Numbered from the stretch's first letter, positions 41,158 through 50,511 are shown. The stretch is DNA of 64,000 nucleotides from JAGNLV01 sp964612145 (GCA_964612145.1 CAZTBP010000002.1:1-64000), one strand, 5' to 3'. Notes: generated by a model from the sequence alone, not told the origin. Numbers and translations: made by a program.

Positions 41158-43137
41158 TTACTTTGATTCGCCAACCGCATGCGACACGTCATCTGTCTTG
41201 CGTCGACCGTCGCCGGTCTTGCCGTTTCGCCTGAGTCCGAGTTTCCGAAGCAAGCCGCGGCTGCCGGTATTGCGGACCATAGCGGCGATCGTTTCGGCTA
41301 CCGAATCGACATCGAGGCTGACTTCTTTAAGCAGGTCATCACGACCGCCGTGAGTCACGAATTGATCGGCGATGCCCATTGTTTTGATCGGCCCGTCGAA
41401 TCCGTGCTGCACGAGGTACGCCAGAATCGACTCCCCAAAGCCGCCGCGCACCTGGCCCTCTTCAATAGTGATGACAGCCTTGGCGTGGTCCAGAATGTCA
41501 CTCAGCGTTTTCTCATCAAACGGCTTAACAAACCGGGCGTTGACAAGGCAGACCTTTTCCGAATCATCGCCGAGGACTGTCAGTGCTTTTTGCGATTGAT
41601 CGACCATGGTTCCAACGGCAAGCACGACTACTTCGTTCATAGGAGTCAGGTATTCCCATGTTCCCCACTCAATCCGGTCGATCTGAGTGCGGATTTCTGC
41701 CGGGATGGACGCTCGCGGATAGCGAATGGCCACCGGACCATCGAAGGTTGCGTCGGTCGTGTAATGGAGCATAGCTCGCAGTTCGTTGCCATCCTTCGGC
41801 GCGCACACCGTGACACCCGGAATGGCATTCAGGTAGCACAGATCGAAAACACCGTGGTGGGTCGGACCGTCATTACCGACCAGGCCAGCGCGATCCATGC
41901 ACATAATAACCGGCAGTTTCTGCAAAGCCATGTCATGGATAATCTGATCATAGGTCCGCTGGAGGAAGGTCGAATAGATCGTCAGATACGGCTTTACGCC
42001 CTCGGCGGCGATTCCGGCCGCGAATGTCCCGGCGTGCTCTTCGGCAATACCGACGTCAAAGAACCGGTCCGGGTATTTCTCGGCGTACTCGACCAAACCG
42101 GTACCGGCTGCCATGGCGGCAGTGATAGCCACGACTCGCTCGTCTTTGGCCGCCAGTTCAACCATAGTGTCGCCGAAAACTTTGGTGTAGGCCGGGAGTC
42201 CGCCATTCTTGGGTGCCGTTTTGCCGGTGATCTTATCGAATTTTCCGACACCGTGATACTTCGACGGGTCTCCCTCAGCCGGTTCGAAGCCTTTACCCTT
42301 CTGCGTGACAACATGAAGCAGCAATGGGCCGTGGAGGTTTTGAAGATCTTTAAGCGTCCGAATCACCAGGTCGAGATCGTGACCATCAATCGGACCAAAA
42401 TAGCGGAACCCGAGCTTCTCAAACAACACACCCGGCGTAAGCAGTCCGAGGACAGAGTCCTCAAGTCGCGCTATTGTTTCGCGGATCTTGTCACGCCGCT
42501 TGAACCGGCCGGTCAGTTCCCAAATTTCGTTACGGAGCTTGTTGAACTTCTCATCGGTCATAATGCCGGTCAGGTAGCGGGACATCGCCCCGACATTTTT
42601 TGAAATTGACCAGGTATTATCGTTGAGGATGACCAGAATATCTTTCTTAGAGGTTCCGGCATTATTCAGGCCCTCATAGGCCATTCCGCCGGTCATCGCG
42701 CCGTCGCCAATAATTGCCACAACTTTGTTGTCCAGCCCCAAATTATCTCGGGCGGCGGCAAACCCAAGGGCTGCCGAAACCGAGGTCGAGGCGTGCCCGG
42801 CGCCAAAATGATCGTAGTCGGACTCTTCGCGCTTGGCAAAACCGGCGAGGCCTTTGTACTGACGCATCGTATCCATGCGGTGCAGGCGGCCGGTCAGCAT
42901 CTTGTGGGTGTACGTCTGGTTGGAAACGTCCCAGATAAGCCGGTCGGACGGCAGGTTCAGTACGTAATGCAGGGCCAGCGTGAGTTCCACCGAGCCGAGA
43001 TTGGTCGCCAGATGCCCGCCGGTTCTTGATACCGACGATATGATAGCCTGACGGCATTCTTTGGCCAGTTCAGTCAATTCCTCGCTGGTGAGGTTCTTGA
43101 TGTCGGCGGGGGAAGAAATGTTGGGCAAATACTTCAT
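41158..43137 (-). CDS. dxs: 1-deoxy-D-xylulose-5-phosphate synthase
   Basis: 659 residues. Condenses pyruvate and glyceraldehyde-3-phosphate with thiamine diphosphate, the entry to the MEP isoprenoid pathway. SRTGGHLATNLG (first catalytic-site His), the ThDP motif GDGAMTGG (144-151) with NDN (173-175), and the transketolase domain DRAGLVGNDGPTHHGVFD are present. The usual GHQ-Y-HK stretch reads VSNQTYTHK (71-79), so a conserved His is Asn (N73). The C-terminal 25 or so residues are basic and not conserved. It follows ispA by 21 bp, giving supply and chain elongation in one operon. Confidence 0.96.
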   Translation of the reverse strand: MKYLPNISSPADIKNLTSEELTELAKECRQAIISSVSRTGGHLATNLGSVELTLALHYVLNLPSDRLIWDVSNQTYTHKMLTGRLHRMDTMRQYKGLAGFAKREESDYDHFGAGHASTSVSAALGFAAARDNLGLDNKVVAIIGDGAMTGGMAYEGLNNAGTSKKDILVILNDNTWSISKNVGAMSRYLTGIMTDEKFNKLRNEIWELTGRFKRRDKIRETIARLEDSVLGLLTPGVLFEKLGFRYFGPIDGHDLDLVIRTLKDLQNLHGPLLLHVVTQKGKGFEPAEGDPSKYHGVGKFDKITGKTAPKNGGLPAYTKVFGDTMVELAAKDERVVAITAAMAAGTGLVEYAEKYPDRFFDVGIAEEHAGTFAAGIAAEGVKPYLTIYSTFLQRTYDQIIHDMALQKLPVIMCMDRAGLVGNDGPTHHGVFDLCYLNAIPGVTVCAPKDGNELRAMLHYTTDATFDGPVAIRYPRASIPAEIRTQIDRIEWGTWEYLTPMNEVVVLAVGTMVDQSQKALTVLGDDSEKVCLVNARFVKPFDEKTLSDILDHAKAVITIEEGQVRGGFGESILAYLVQHGFDGPIKTMGIADQFVTHGGRDDLLKEVSLDVDSVAETIAAMVRNTGSRGLLRKLGLRRNGKTGDGRRKTDDVSHAVGESK

Positions 43138-43158
43138 ATGCTTCCTATACGTCAGGAC

Positions 43159-44043
43159 TTAACGTTTCCGTTGACCGATAAACCGGGCGAGTTCCCGCAG
43201 CATGTTTTCGTCATAGTCGTCAAAGACACCAATCGCTTCCTCGATAAGGCGGGCGGCATCGGCGCGGGCCTGCTCCATACCGACCACAGCGGGGTAGGTG
43301 GCCTTTTGCTTTTTACTGTCAGAGCCGGTATTTTTCCCCAATAATTCCTGGTCACCTTCGACATCGAGTATATCATCAATAATCTGAAAAGCCAACCCGA
43401 TCTTTTCGCCATACCGGGTGAGGTTTTGGAGCATGGTATTATTCGCGCCGGAGAGAATCGTTCCCATGCGGACCGAGCAACGAATCAGAGCTCCAGTTTT
43501 GCGAGTATGGATGTTGATGACATCGTCGGTGGTAACCGGTCTTCCCTCCGCTTCCACATCGGCCATCTGCCCGCCAATCATGCCTTCGGTCCCCAGCGCT
43601 TCCGCCAACTCTACCACAGTCCGAATGTCGCCGGTACGCCCGAGGAGATGAAAAGCAACGTCGTGGAGAGCATCGCCGGCCAGCACCGCAGTGGCCTCGC
43701 CGAATTTTTTGTGACAGGTCGGCATGCCTCGCCGGAGATCGTCGTCATCCATGCAGGGCAGGTCGTCATGAATTAGCGAGTACGTGTGGACCATCTCGAG
43801 GGCGGCCATGGCAAAGTGAATAGGTCGATCCTGTCCGGAGGCATCGCCGTTGCAATATTCATACGCGGTGAGCCCCAGTATCGGACGGAGCCGTTTGCCC
43901 GGGGCCAGAACCGAGTAGCGCATGGCGGCGTGGAGATGCTGCGGCGGGGAGTCCTCCGACGGCAGATATCGGGCTAACAGGTCATTGACCAGTTCACCCT
44001 TATCTTCGAGATATTCGCGCACGTTGACCGCGTGTGCCGGCAT
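43159..44043 (-). CDS. ispA: Polyprenyl (farnesyl-type) diphosphate synthase
   Basis: 294 residues. Head-to-tail condensation of isopentenyl diphosphate with allylic diphosphates. The first Asp-rich motif is DDLPCMDDDD (about 93-102), with the two-residue insertion characteristic of bacterial short-chain enzymes; the second is DDILD in FQIIDDILDVEGD. Size and motif point to a farnesyl or geranylgeranyl diphosphate product. Its start overlaps the xseB stop by 1 nt; xseA-xseB-ispA-dxs is a widespread arrangement. Confidence 0.95.
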   Translation of the reverse strand: MPAHAVNVREYLEDKGELVNDLLARYLPSEDSPPQHLHAAMRYSVLAPGKRLRPILGLTAYEYCNGDASGQDRPIHFAMAALEMVHTYSLIHDDLPCMDDDDLRRGMPTCHKKFGEATAVLAGDALHDVAFHLLGRTGDIRTVVELAEALGTEGMIGGQMADVEAEGRPVTTDDVINIHTRKTGALIRCSVRMGTILSGANNTMLQNLTRYGEKIGLAFQIIDDILDVEGDQELLGKNTGSDSKKQKATYPAVVGMEQARADAARLIEEAIGVFDDYDENMLRELARFIGQRKR

Positions 44044-44294
44044 CAGTCCTCTTCCTCCTCGTCTGCAGCGTCAAGCTCCGCTTCTTTGATCAAACCGTCC
44101 TGTTCCTGGATGACCTTGATCTTCTTTTCAGTTTCGCTGAGCATTGCGTCACAGAAATGAGCGATTTCAAGCCCTTCGGAATACAGGTCGATTGATTCTT
44201 CCAGCGACGATTCCCCGGCCTCGAGGATATCCGTTATTTCTTCGAGCCGCTCGATGGCGGTCTCAAAATCTTTAAACTTCTTTTTTGGCGCCAT
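44043..44294 (-). CDS. xseB: Exodeoxyribonuclease VII small subunit
   Basis: 83 residues. Helical-hairpin subunit that joins XseA to form a nuclease acting on single-stranded DNA. The pattern FETAIERLEEITDILEAGES, then SLEESIDLYSEGLEI, is diagnostic. The tail is acidic (LDAADEEEED). It overlaps xseA by 23 nt and ispA by 1 nt. Confidence 0.96.
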   Translation of the reverse strand: MAPKKKFKDFETAIERLEEITDILEAGESSLEESIDLYSEGLEIAHFCDAMLSETEKKIKVIQEQDGLIKEAELDAADEEEED

Positions 44295-45501
44295 GCTTTT
44301 TCTTTTTTGCTTCTTCTACAAAGGAAACAACCGCGCCATCGAGCACGAGAGTTTCAATGCGATCACCGGGGTGAATGTCGTCTACCGAACCGACGATTGT
44401 TCGTTTCGGCAATCGGCGGGTTACGGTGTAGCCACGCGCCAGGATTTTAAGTGGCGACAGTGTTTCCAGTCGAGACAGGACTAAAGATAGACGGTTTTTG
44501 TGCTTTTCAAAGCTGTTTTTTCCGGCCCCAACCAGCAGGCGGACTATGCTGTCAAGGTGCTGCTGGCGCTGATGTACCAAGTCCATCGGTCTCGCCAGTA
44601 CCGGCCTTGACAATACTGCCCGAAGCTGCCCGCGGGCCTCGCGAAGCCGTCCGATTAAAAGCGAGGCCTGGCGCTTGATATGATACTGCATCTCGCCGCG
44701 GAACTCTTTTTCCGACCAGACGGCCAACTCCGACCCGGCCGACGGTGTCGGGGCACGCATATCGGCGGCGTAATCGGACAGGGTAAAATCAACCTCGTGC
44801 CCGACGGCCGAGATAATCGGGATTTTGGACGCTGCAATGGCCCGGACCGTGACCTCGGTATTGAACGGCCAAAGATCCTCCAGTGAACCGCCCCCTCGGC
44901 CGATTATCAGGACGTCGATATCGTCGCGCGTGTTGAAGTACTCGATACCGGCTGCGACGGTACTCTCGGCACCGTCTCCCTGCACCTGGGCCGGATACAG
45001 CACCAGTTCAACCGACCGGTTGCGCCGCCGCGCAATCTGGATAATGTCACGCACGGCCGCACCGGTCTGCGAAGTCACGATACCGACTTTTTGTGCGTAG
45101 CGCGGTACATCTTTTTTTCGCTCGGGTGCAAACAACCCCTCCGCATTCAGTTTCTCATAAAGCTGGCGAAAAGCCAGCTCAAGCGGCCCGATCCCGACCG
45201 GGACAAGCCGACGGCAGTTCAACTGATACTGACCGCCCTTTTCGTAGACCGTGATATCGCCGTAGGCGAGAACCTTTTGACCGTTTTCCGGCTCGAATTT
45301 CAGACCATTGCCGAGCGAACGCCAGATCGTGACCTTCAGCACCGCATTGTCATCCTTCAAACTGAGATACCGGTGCCCGGAGCGGTGGTGCAGGTAGTTG
45401 GATATCTCGCCCTCGATCCACACGCCCTTGAACGAGCTTTCGAGGGCGCTTTTTATCATGCGGGTAATGGCGGTGACACTATAGGCTTTTGGTTCCGGCA
45501 T
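44272..45501 (-). CDS. xseA: Exodeoxyribonuclease VII large subunit
   Basis: 409 residues from the ATG at 45501. The N-terminal OB fold binds single-stranded DNA (SVTAITRMIKSALESSFKG, GEISNYLHHRSGHRYLSLKD); the catalytic domain has IIGRGGGSLEDLWPFN and SAVGHEVDFTLSDYAADMRA, then a coiled-coil region. No Shine-Dalgarno-like sequence precedes the ATG; instead a TATACT box ends 6 nt before it, suggesting a leaderless message. It lies 59 bp after uvrC. Confidence 0.95.
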   Translation of the reverse strand: MPEPKAYSVTAITRMIKSALESSFKGVWIEGEISNYLHHRSGHRYLSLKDDNAVLKVTIWRSLGNGLKFEPENGQKVLAYGDITVYEKGGQYQLNCRRLVPVGIGPLELAFRQLYEKLNAEGLFAPERKKDVPRYAQKVGIVTSQTGAAVRDIIQIARRRNRSVELVLYPAQVQGDGAESTVAAGIEYFNTRDDIDVLIIGRGGGSLEDLWPFNTEVTVRAIAASKIPIISAVGHEVDFTLSDYAADMRAPTPSAGSELAVWSEKEFRGEMQYHIKRQASLLIGRLREARGQLRAVLSRPVLARPMDLVHQRQQHLDSIVRLLVGAGKNSFEKHKNRLSLVLSRLETLSPLKILARGYTVTRRLPKRTIVGSVDDIHPGDRIETLVLDGAVVSFVEEAKKKKHGAKKEV

Positions 45502-45507
45502 GGGCAG

Positions 45508-45537
45508 AGTATAGGAAGAGTGATCGGGCTTATGCAA
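45508..45537 (-). promoter_or_regulatory. Candidate leaderless promoter of xseA
   Basis: TATACT (45508-45513) followed by CTGCCC and the ATG, with TTGCAT 18 nt upstream (45532-45537). The expected transcription start coincides with the A of the ATG. The region resembles that of uppS (TATACTTTCTGCCCTATG). Confidence 0.45.
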
Positions 45538-45560
45538 CCATAAACCCGGAATATGTGACG

Positions 45561-47402
45561 CTATGTGGTTTTCGGCCTGGCGAGCGCCTCAAGAATGCGC
45601 TCGGCAAGTTCCGGCGTGATTCCTTTGACTCCGGCGAGTTCTTCCGGTGATTTCTTGCGAATCTGCGCTACCGAACCGAACTGCTTTAGCAGCGCCTGTT
45701 GTTTGGCGGGGCCGATACCCTTGATATCGCCAAGGCTGGACTTAATCGTCCGTTTGGTGCGGACCGCGCGGTTAAACGTAATCGCAAAACGGTGAGCCTC
45801 ATCGCGGATATGTTTGAGCATCATTAACGCCGGGGAGCTTTTGGGGATGACAATCGGCGCCGAAATACCCGGTACAAAAACCTCTTCGAGTCGCTTGGCC
45901 AGACCGATCACCGGCTGCTCCTCCAGTCCGAGTATTTCCAACTCTTTCAGTGTGGCCGAAAGTTGTCCCTTGCCGCCATCGACAACAACCAGATCGGGCA
46001 GCTCCTTTTCTTCAGAGACACGCCGCCGAAAGTAGCGGCTGACGACCTCGCGCATCATTTTGAAATCGTCCTGTCCGGTTACAGTTTTGATCTTAAAATG
46101 GCGATACTCGTTCTTACGTGGCTTACCGTTGTCGAAGAAGACGCAGGACCCGACAGCGTCGGTCTCACCGGTGTTGGAGATATCAAAGCAGACAATTCGG
46201 CGAGGCGAGCGCTGGAGTTTGAGGGCATCCTTGAGGCTGGTTACCTTTTTGCCGGTCCGATCGGACATCTGACGCTTCTGAATCAGCAACTCGTCCAGCA
46301 GCAACCGGGCGTTGCGCTGGGCCAGTTCGACCAGCCTGACCTTCTCCCCTTTTTGCGGCAGTACGACTTTGAGCCGGGAGCCCTTCTGCATCTTCAGCCA
46401 GTCTGCAAAAACGTCGAGTTCCTCAAAGCCAAAGGGCAGGAAGACCTCTTCGGGAAGGTTTGGTTGGTGGTTGTAGTATTGGGTCAGAAAGGTTTCCAGC
46501 ACTGTCTCATCATCGTGATCGGATTCGGCCGATAACTGGAAATCCTGACGGCCGATCAGGATCCCTTCACGAATCTGCATCACGACCGCCACCGCGTCCT
46601 TTTCTTCGCGGGCCAGGGCGATGATGTCCCGATCGACCAGATCACCGACATCGACCTTCTGTTTGACCATTACCGATTGAATCGCCTCGATCCGGTCGCG
46701 CAGTTCGGCCGCCTCTTCGTATTCCATCGCTGCGGAGGCCGCTTCCATTTTGGTGTGGAGCTTGTCGATCAGCGATCTGGATCTGCCCCGAAGAACCATC
46801 AGGACATTATCGACTCCTTCACGGTATTTCTCATCACTGACCAGCCCTTCACAGGGCCCTTCGCACCGCTTGATATGGTAATCAAGACAGACTTTAAGGG
46901 ACTTGCCTTCCGGCGGCGGGATCTGGTAGTTGCAGGTGCGAATATTGAACAGTCGGGTGAGAAAGCCGACGGTCTTGCGCATTCCCTTGGCGTTGGTGTA
47001 GGGACCGAAATAAGTCGCGCCGTCTTTTTCCACCCGTCGCACAATCAACACCCGCGGAAACGGTTCCTGGGTCGTCACTTTGATGTAGGGAAAGTGCTTG
47101 TCGTCTTTGAGACTGACGTTATAGCGGGGTTTGTGCTCACGGACCAGGTTGGCCTCGAGAATAAGTGCCTCTACCTCGCTGTCGGTAAGCATCAGTTCAA
47201 AATCGGCCACTTTGCGGACCATCCGCGCGATCCGAGGCGAGTGCTCGCCGGATTTCTGAAAGTAGGTCCGCACCCGGTTACGGAGGTTTTTCGCCTTGCC
47301 GATATAAAGGATCCTGCCGTTCGCATCCTTGAACATGTAGACGCCCGACGAGGTCGGCAGATTCTTCAGCTTGATGTCTCTGTCGTCAGCTTGCATTTCC
47401 AT
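45561..47402 (-). CDS. uvrC: Excinuclease ABC subunit C
   Basis: 613 residues. Makes both incisions in nucleotide excision repair after UvrAB recognition. The GIY-YIG nuclease domain is at the N-terminus (SGVYMFKDANGRILYIGKAK), a UvrB-binding helical pair lies near the middle (EAASAAMEYEEAAELRDRI), then the RNase H-like 5' nuclease domain (VVVDGGKGQLSATLKEL), and helix-hairpin-helix motifs at the end (LGDIKGIGPAKQQALLKQFG). It follows the nlpC gene by 40 bp. Confidence 0.98.
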   Translation of the reverse strand: MEMQADDRDIKLKNLPTSSGVYMFKDANGRILYIGKAKNLRNRVRTYFQKSGEHSPRIARMVRKVADFELMLTDSEVEALILEANLVREHKPRYNVSLKDDKHFPYIKVTTQEPFPRVLIVRRVEKDGATYFGPYTNAKGMRKTVGFLTRLFNIRTCNYQIPPPEGKSLKVCLDYHIKRCEGPCEGLVSDEKYREGVDNVLMVLRGRSRSLIDKLHTKMEAASAAMEYEEAAELRDRIEAIQSVMVKQKVDVGDLVDRDIIALAREEKDAVAVVMQIREGILIGRQDFQLSAESDHDDETVLETFLTQYYNHQPNLPEEVFLPFGFEELDVFADWLKMQKGSRLKVVLPQKGEKVRLVELAQRNARLLLDELLIQKRQMSDRTGKKVTSLKDALKLQRSPRRIVCFDISNTGETDAVGSCVFFDNGKPRKNEYRHFKIKTVTGQDDFKMMREVVSRYFRRRVSEEKELPDLVVVDGGKGQLSATLKELEILGLEEQPVIGLAKRLEEVFVPGISAPIVIPKSSPALMMLKHIRDEAHRFAITFNRAVRTKRTIKSSLGDIKGIGPAKQQALLKQFGSVAQIRKKSPEELAGVKGITPELAERILEALARPKTT

Positions 47403-47442
47403 GTTGATTTGAACGTTTCGGGCGACCAGGAGTTCGCGGCGC

Positions 47443-47949
47443 TCATTTTAGAATTCGGCGAGCGCCGACATATCTCTTCCCCCAGTACTCTTCTCTCAGG
47501 CTGCTGATAATCACGCCTTGAGAGGTTGAAGCGTGGGCGAATTCATTGTAGCCGACATAGATACCGACATGTGAAATCCCATAACCGGTGGTGTTGAAGA
47601 ACACGAGGTCACCATAGCGGAGCTGTTGGCGAGGAATAGGCCGGCCCTCCTGGAACTGTTTCTCCGAGGTGCGAGGCAATTGCGTTTGATTGTAATCTTT
47701 GAACACTTCCTGCGTGAACAGCGAACAGTCCAGTCCGGGGTCGTAACGGGAGGCGCCACTGTACGGTCGCCCGAGATAGCCCTGGATTATCAGGCCCAGC
47801 CGGATGTAGTCACGCGTTGAAAAGTCGACACGCCGATCCCGGGCCTCGGCAGGCAGTTCGACCTTGCCGCTGGAATAGCGGGGATAACCGGTACAGCCGC
47901 CGATGGCCAGCACCGTGATGAGAACAACCGCAGTAATTTCGCGCATCAC
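47443..47949 (-). CDS. NlpC/P60-family cell-wall peptidase, lipoprotein
   Basis: 168 residues. A lipoprotein signal ends in the lipobox IGGC (Cys19). The NlpC/P60 papain-like domain has catalytic C75 (DPGLDCSLFTQEVF), H127 (GISHVGIYVG) and a third polar residue H139 (FAHAS). Such enzymes cut peptide cross-links or stems in peptidoglycan; it should act in the periplasm attached to a membrane. Its start overlaps the ubiA-like stop by 4 nt (ATGA), tying it to envelope lipid genes. The exact bond cut is unknown. Confidence 0.9.
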   Translation of the reverse strand: MMREITAVVLITVLAIGGCTGYPRYSSGKVELPAEARDRRVDFSTRDYIRLGLIIQGYLGRPYSGASRYDPGLDCSLFTQEVFKDYNQTQLPRTSEKQFQEGRPIPRQQLRYGDLVFFNTTGYGISHVGIYVGYNEFAHASTSQGVIISSLREEYWGKRYVGARRILK

Positions 47950-48857
47950 GCCAATCGTGGGTAAATCTGGTTGAACCGACGCAGGTAGTATAGGCGGGTT
48001 GCGAAAAGCAAAACAACAATAAAAATCAGATAGACCGGGAAGTGGTAGCCGGCCAGCAGGGTCAGCAGGAGAATTGGGATTTTTGCCGCCATTCGCTCAA
48101 TCGGCGGAGCCGGCAGCAGGATAGACAGGATAATGGGAAAGATCGAGACCAGAGCCAGATAGACCAAAAGCTCAAACTGCGAGCGATAAGCAACCGCCGC
48201 GGCCAGCCCTATAAGGATGATCGCGAGCAGTTTCACCAGCGTAATCGGCCAGATGACTGCCAGCGTGCGCTTGCCGGTCTTCGCGTCCCCCTCACGGTCC
48301 GGGACTGTCGTCAGCAAGTAGATCGATCCCACCGCCAATAGAAAATAAAACGGGTTGTCCCAACCCAGCAGCCCGGCCGTGTGCTGACTGAAGTCCGGCA
48401 TGACCGTAAATGGTATCAGAAAACCGAACGAGTAGGCGTTGGCGAACAGGCCCCAGAACGCGCGGTCTTTGAGACGCACCGGCGACGCCGAATATAGATA
48501 ACTCAGTACCAGTAGTTGAGCAAAAATGAACAGCAGGGAGCGGGAAACAATGGCAGCGACAATCAGCGGCACGGCCGAGCAGACCAGGAACGCACCCATG
48601 AGCCCCTGACGAGAGAGATACCCGCGATCGATAAACCCGAGTTTTTGGTTTGCCCGGTCAGAGTCAACATCGAATATCTGATTCAGGTAATAAGCTCCTG
48701 CAGACAGGAGACTCAGGCAGCCCAGCACCAAAACGTCCATCAGTGAAAATGATTCACCTGAAAGCTGAAGATGATAGTGCAAGGCGACAAGATAGATCGA
48801 CCAGACCGGCAGATGCAGCAGCGGTCGCCCGGCAAATATCACATCGAGCGCTTTCAT
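47946..48857 (-). CDS. UbiA-family membrane prenyltransferase
   Basis: 303 residues with about eight or nine transmembrane helices. Both Asp-rich motifs of the family are present: NQIFDVDSDR (59-68) and PDREGDAKTG (186-195). It transfers a prenyl chain from a prenyl diphosphate to an acceptor. The acceptor cannot be read from the sequence; family members make quinones, hemes, ether lipids or decaprenylphosphoryl pentose. Position between cdsA and a lipoprotein gene, in a cluster with uppS, ispA and dxs, favours a lipid or cell-envelope product. It overlaps its neighbours by 4 nt on both sides. Confidence 0.88.
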   Translation of the reverse strand: MKALDVIFAGRPLLHLPVWSIYLVALHYHLQLSGESFSLMDVLVLGCLSLLSAGAYYLNQIFDVDSDRANQKLGFIDRGYLSRQGLMGAFLVCSAVPLIVAAIVSRSLLFIFAQLLVLSYLYSASPVRLKDRAFWGLFANAYSFGFLIPFTVMPDFSQHTAGLLGWDNPFYFLLAVGSIYLLTTVPDREGDAKTGKRTLAVIWPITLVKLLAIILIGLAAAVAYRSQFELLVYLALVSIFPIILSILLPAPPIERMAAKIPILLLTLLAGYHFPVYLIFIVVLLFATRLYYLRRFNQIYPRLA

Positions 48858-49714
48858 GAAACTACCAGCGAAAAGTATGCAAACATAAAGGGTGCCGCGA
48901 AGACCAGTGAGTCAAACCGATCCAGCACGCCGCCGTGACCGGGAATTATCGCCGACGAGTCCTTGATACCAAGCGACCGTTTCCACATCGACTCGACTAA
49001 ATCACCGAGCTGTCCGAAGAGGCTGCACCCGACTGCCACTGTCAACGTATGCACCAGACCAAGGTCCTGAAATTTCCATAGATACATAATGACGCCGATC
49101 ACTATAGCCCCGGTGACACCTCCGACAAACCCCTCAATCGTCTTATTTGGTGAGAGAGTCGGGGCCAGCTTGTGCCTGCCCAGGTTCTTGCCGGTGGCCA
49201 TTGCTGCCGTATCCCCCAGCCAGAGGATCCCGAACAAAAACAACAGCGAGTCTCCCCCGGACAACCCGTTGACACCATTGCCGACTCGAAACACGAGCGG
49301 GTAGGTCAACCCGAGATAGATGATGCCCCAAACCAACCGGCTCTGCCGGGTGAACAGTTCGGCCGGCGATGATTTTCCGATGCTAAAGAACATACCGGAT
49401 AACAGAAAAAAGGCAGTGAGAATCAACAGTGCCGCATCGACAAACGACCCTCCCGCCCAGGCCACGAATTCCGATATAATCGGGACCGGCATGCCCGTCA
49501 ATGTTGCATACACCGCAATAGCAGCCAGCAGCACCACCCAAAAAACGGGTGAAGACAATCTAAATCCTTCATTGTGAGCGAATTCGCCAATCCCGACCGA
49601 CACAAAAACCAGCAACATGCCAAATAACCACCAGCCGCCCTGGTAGGCGATCCAGATAATCGCCGGACCAAAGATGGCCGCGACGATAATTCTTGCCAGA
49701 AGATTGCGACTCAT
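48854..49714 (-). CDS. cdsA: Phosphatidate cytidylyltransferase
   Basis: 286 residues, multispanning. Makes CDP-diacylglycerol from CTP and phosphatidate, the branch point of phospholipid synthesis. The C-terminal signature S-x2-KR-x3-KD-x4-PGHGG-x2-DR-x-D is met by SMWKRSLGIKDSSAIIPGHG, then GVLDRFDS. Its start overlaps the uppS stop by 4 nt. The uppS-cdsA pair is one of the most conserved in bacteria. Confidence 0.97.
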   Translation of the reverse strand: MSRNLLARIIVAAIFGPAIIWIAYQGGWWLFGMLLVFVSVGIGEFAHNEGFRLSSPVFWVVLLAAIAVYATLTGMPVPIISEFVAWAGGSFVDAALLILTAFFLLSGMFFSIGKSSPAELFTRQSRLVWGIIYLGLTYPLVFRVGNGVNGLSGGDSLLFLFGILWLGDTAAMATGKNLGRHKLAPTLSPNKTIEGFVGGVTGAIVIGVIMYLWKFQDLGLVHTLTVAVGCSLFGQLGDLVESMWKRSLGIKDSSAIIPGHGGVLDRFDSLVFAAPFMFAYFSLVVS

Positions 49715-50475
49715 GCCTCGGTTTTGTCGCTGACTTTGCCGAATCGGCGTTCCCTGCGCTGGTACTCTGACACCGCGTCGAAAAGTGCCTCGCGCCCGAA
49801 GTCGGGCCAGAGCGTGTCTATAATATGCATCTCGGTGTAAGAAGTCTGCCAGAGGAGAAAGTTCGAGATTCGCATTTCGCCGGAGGTCCGGATAAGAAAA
49901 TCGGGGTCAGGGATACCTGAAGTGTACAGGAAATTTGAAAACAGTTCTTCGTTGATATCATGAATATCGATCCGGCCCGACTTTGCCGCCGTTGTGATGG
50001 CTTTGACGGCATCCAGGATTTCCGTGCGACCGCCGTAATTGAGGGCGAGGATGAGATTCAGCCCCTTGTTGTTGCGGGTCTTTTCGACCGCTTCGGCGAG
50101 CACTTTCTGACGGCTGGCCGACAGGCCGTTGACCCGCCCGATCGTGATGAGCTTGACATCGTTCTTGATCAACTCGTCCATCTCGCGCTTAGTGGTGCGC
50201 GACAGAAGCGACATCAGCGCGGCCACCTCGTGACGCGGGCGTTGCCAGTTCTCGGAGGAAAACGTATACAGTGTCAGGTATTTTACCCCGAGTTCCCCGG
50301 CTGCCCGCACCGTCTTCCTCACCGCTTTTACCCCGGCTTCGTGGCCGAAGGTGCGGGGGCGGCTACGCTTGGCGGCCCAGCGGCCATTTCCATCCATAAT
50401 GATGGCGATATGCCTGGGAATACGCTCAGGCCGACTGAGGATTTCTTCCTTGAGTTGATCTGCTCGGGCCGTCAT
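49711..50475 (-). CDS. uppS: Undecaprenyl (isoprenyl) diphosphate synthase, cis-type
   Basis: 254 residues from the ATG at 50475. Adds isopentenyl units in cis configuration to farnesyl diphosphate, giving the C55 carrier for peptidoglycan and O-antigen. AIIMDGNGRWAAKR (catalytic Asp, pyrophosphate-binding), SSENWQRP and the C-terminal LIRTSGEMRISNFLLWQ are canonical. No ribosome binding site precedes the ATG, and the promoter at 50483-50511 would start transcription at or one nt before it. Confidence 0.97.
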   Translation of the reverse strand: MTARADQLKEEILSRPERIPRHIAIIMDGNGRWAAKRSRPRTFGHEAGVKAVRKTVRAAGELGVKYLTLYTFSSENWQRPRHEVAALMSLLSRTTKREMDELIKNDVKLITIGRVNGLSASRQKVLAEAVEKTRNNKGLNLILALNYGGRTEILDAVKAITTAAKSGRIDIHDINEELFSNFLYTSGIPDPDFLIRTSGEMRISNFLLWQTSYTEMHIIDTLWPDFGREALFDAVSEYQRRERRFGKVSDKTEA

Positions 50476-50482
50476 AGGGCAG

Positions 50483-50511
50483 AAAGTATATGTGAGACGA
50501 CGACTTGGCAA
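50483..50511 (-). promoter_or_regulatory. Promoter of uppS, apparently leaderless
   Basis: TTGCCA (50506-50511), 17-nt spacer, TACTTT (50483-50488) on the minus strand. Only 7 nt separate the -10 box from the ATG at 50475, so the mRNA should begin at or within one or two nt of the start codon. Confidence 0.6.
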
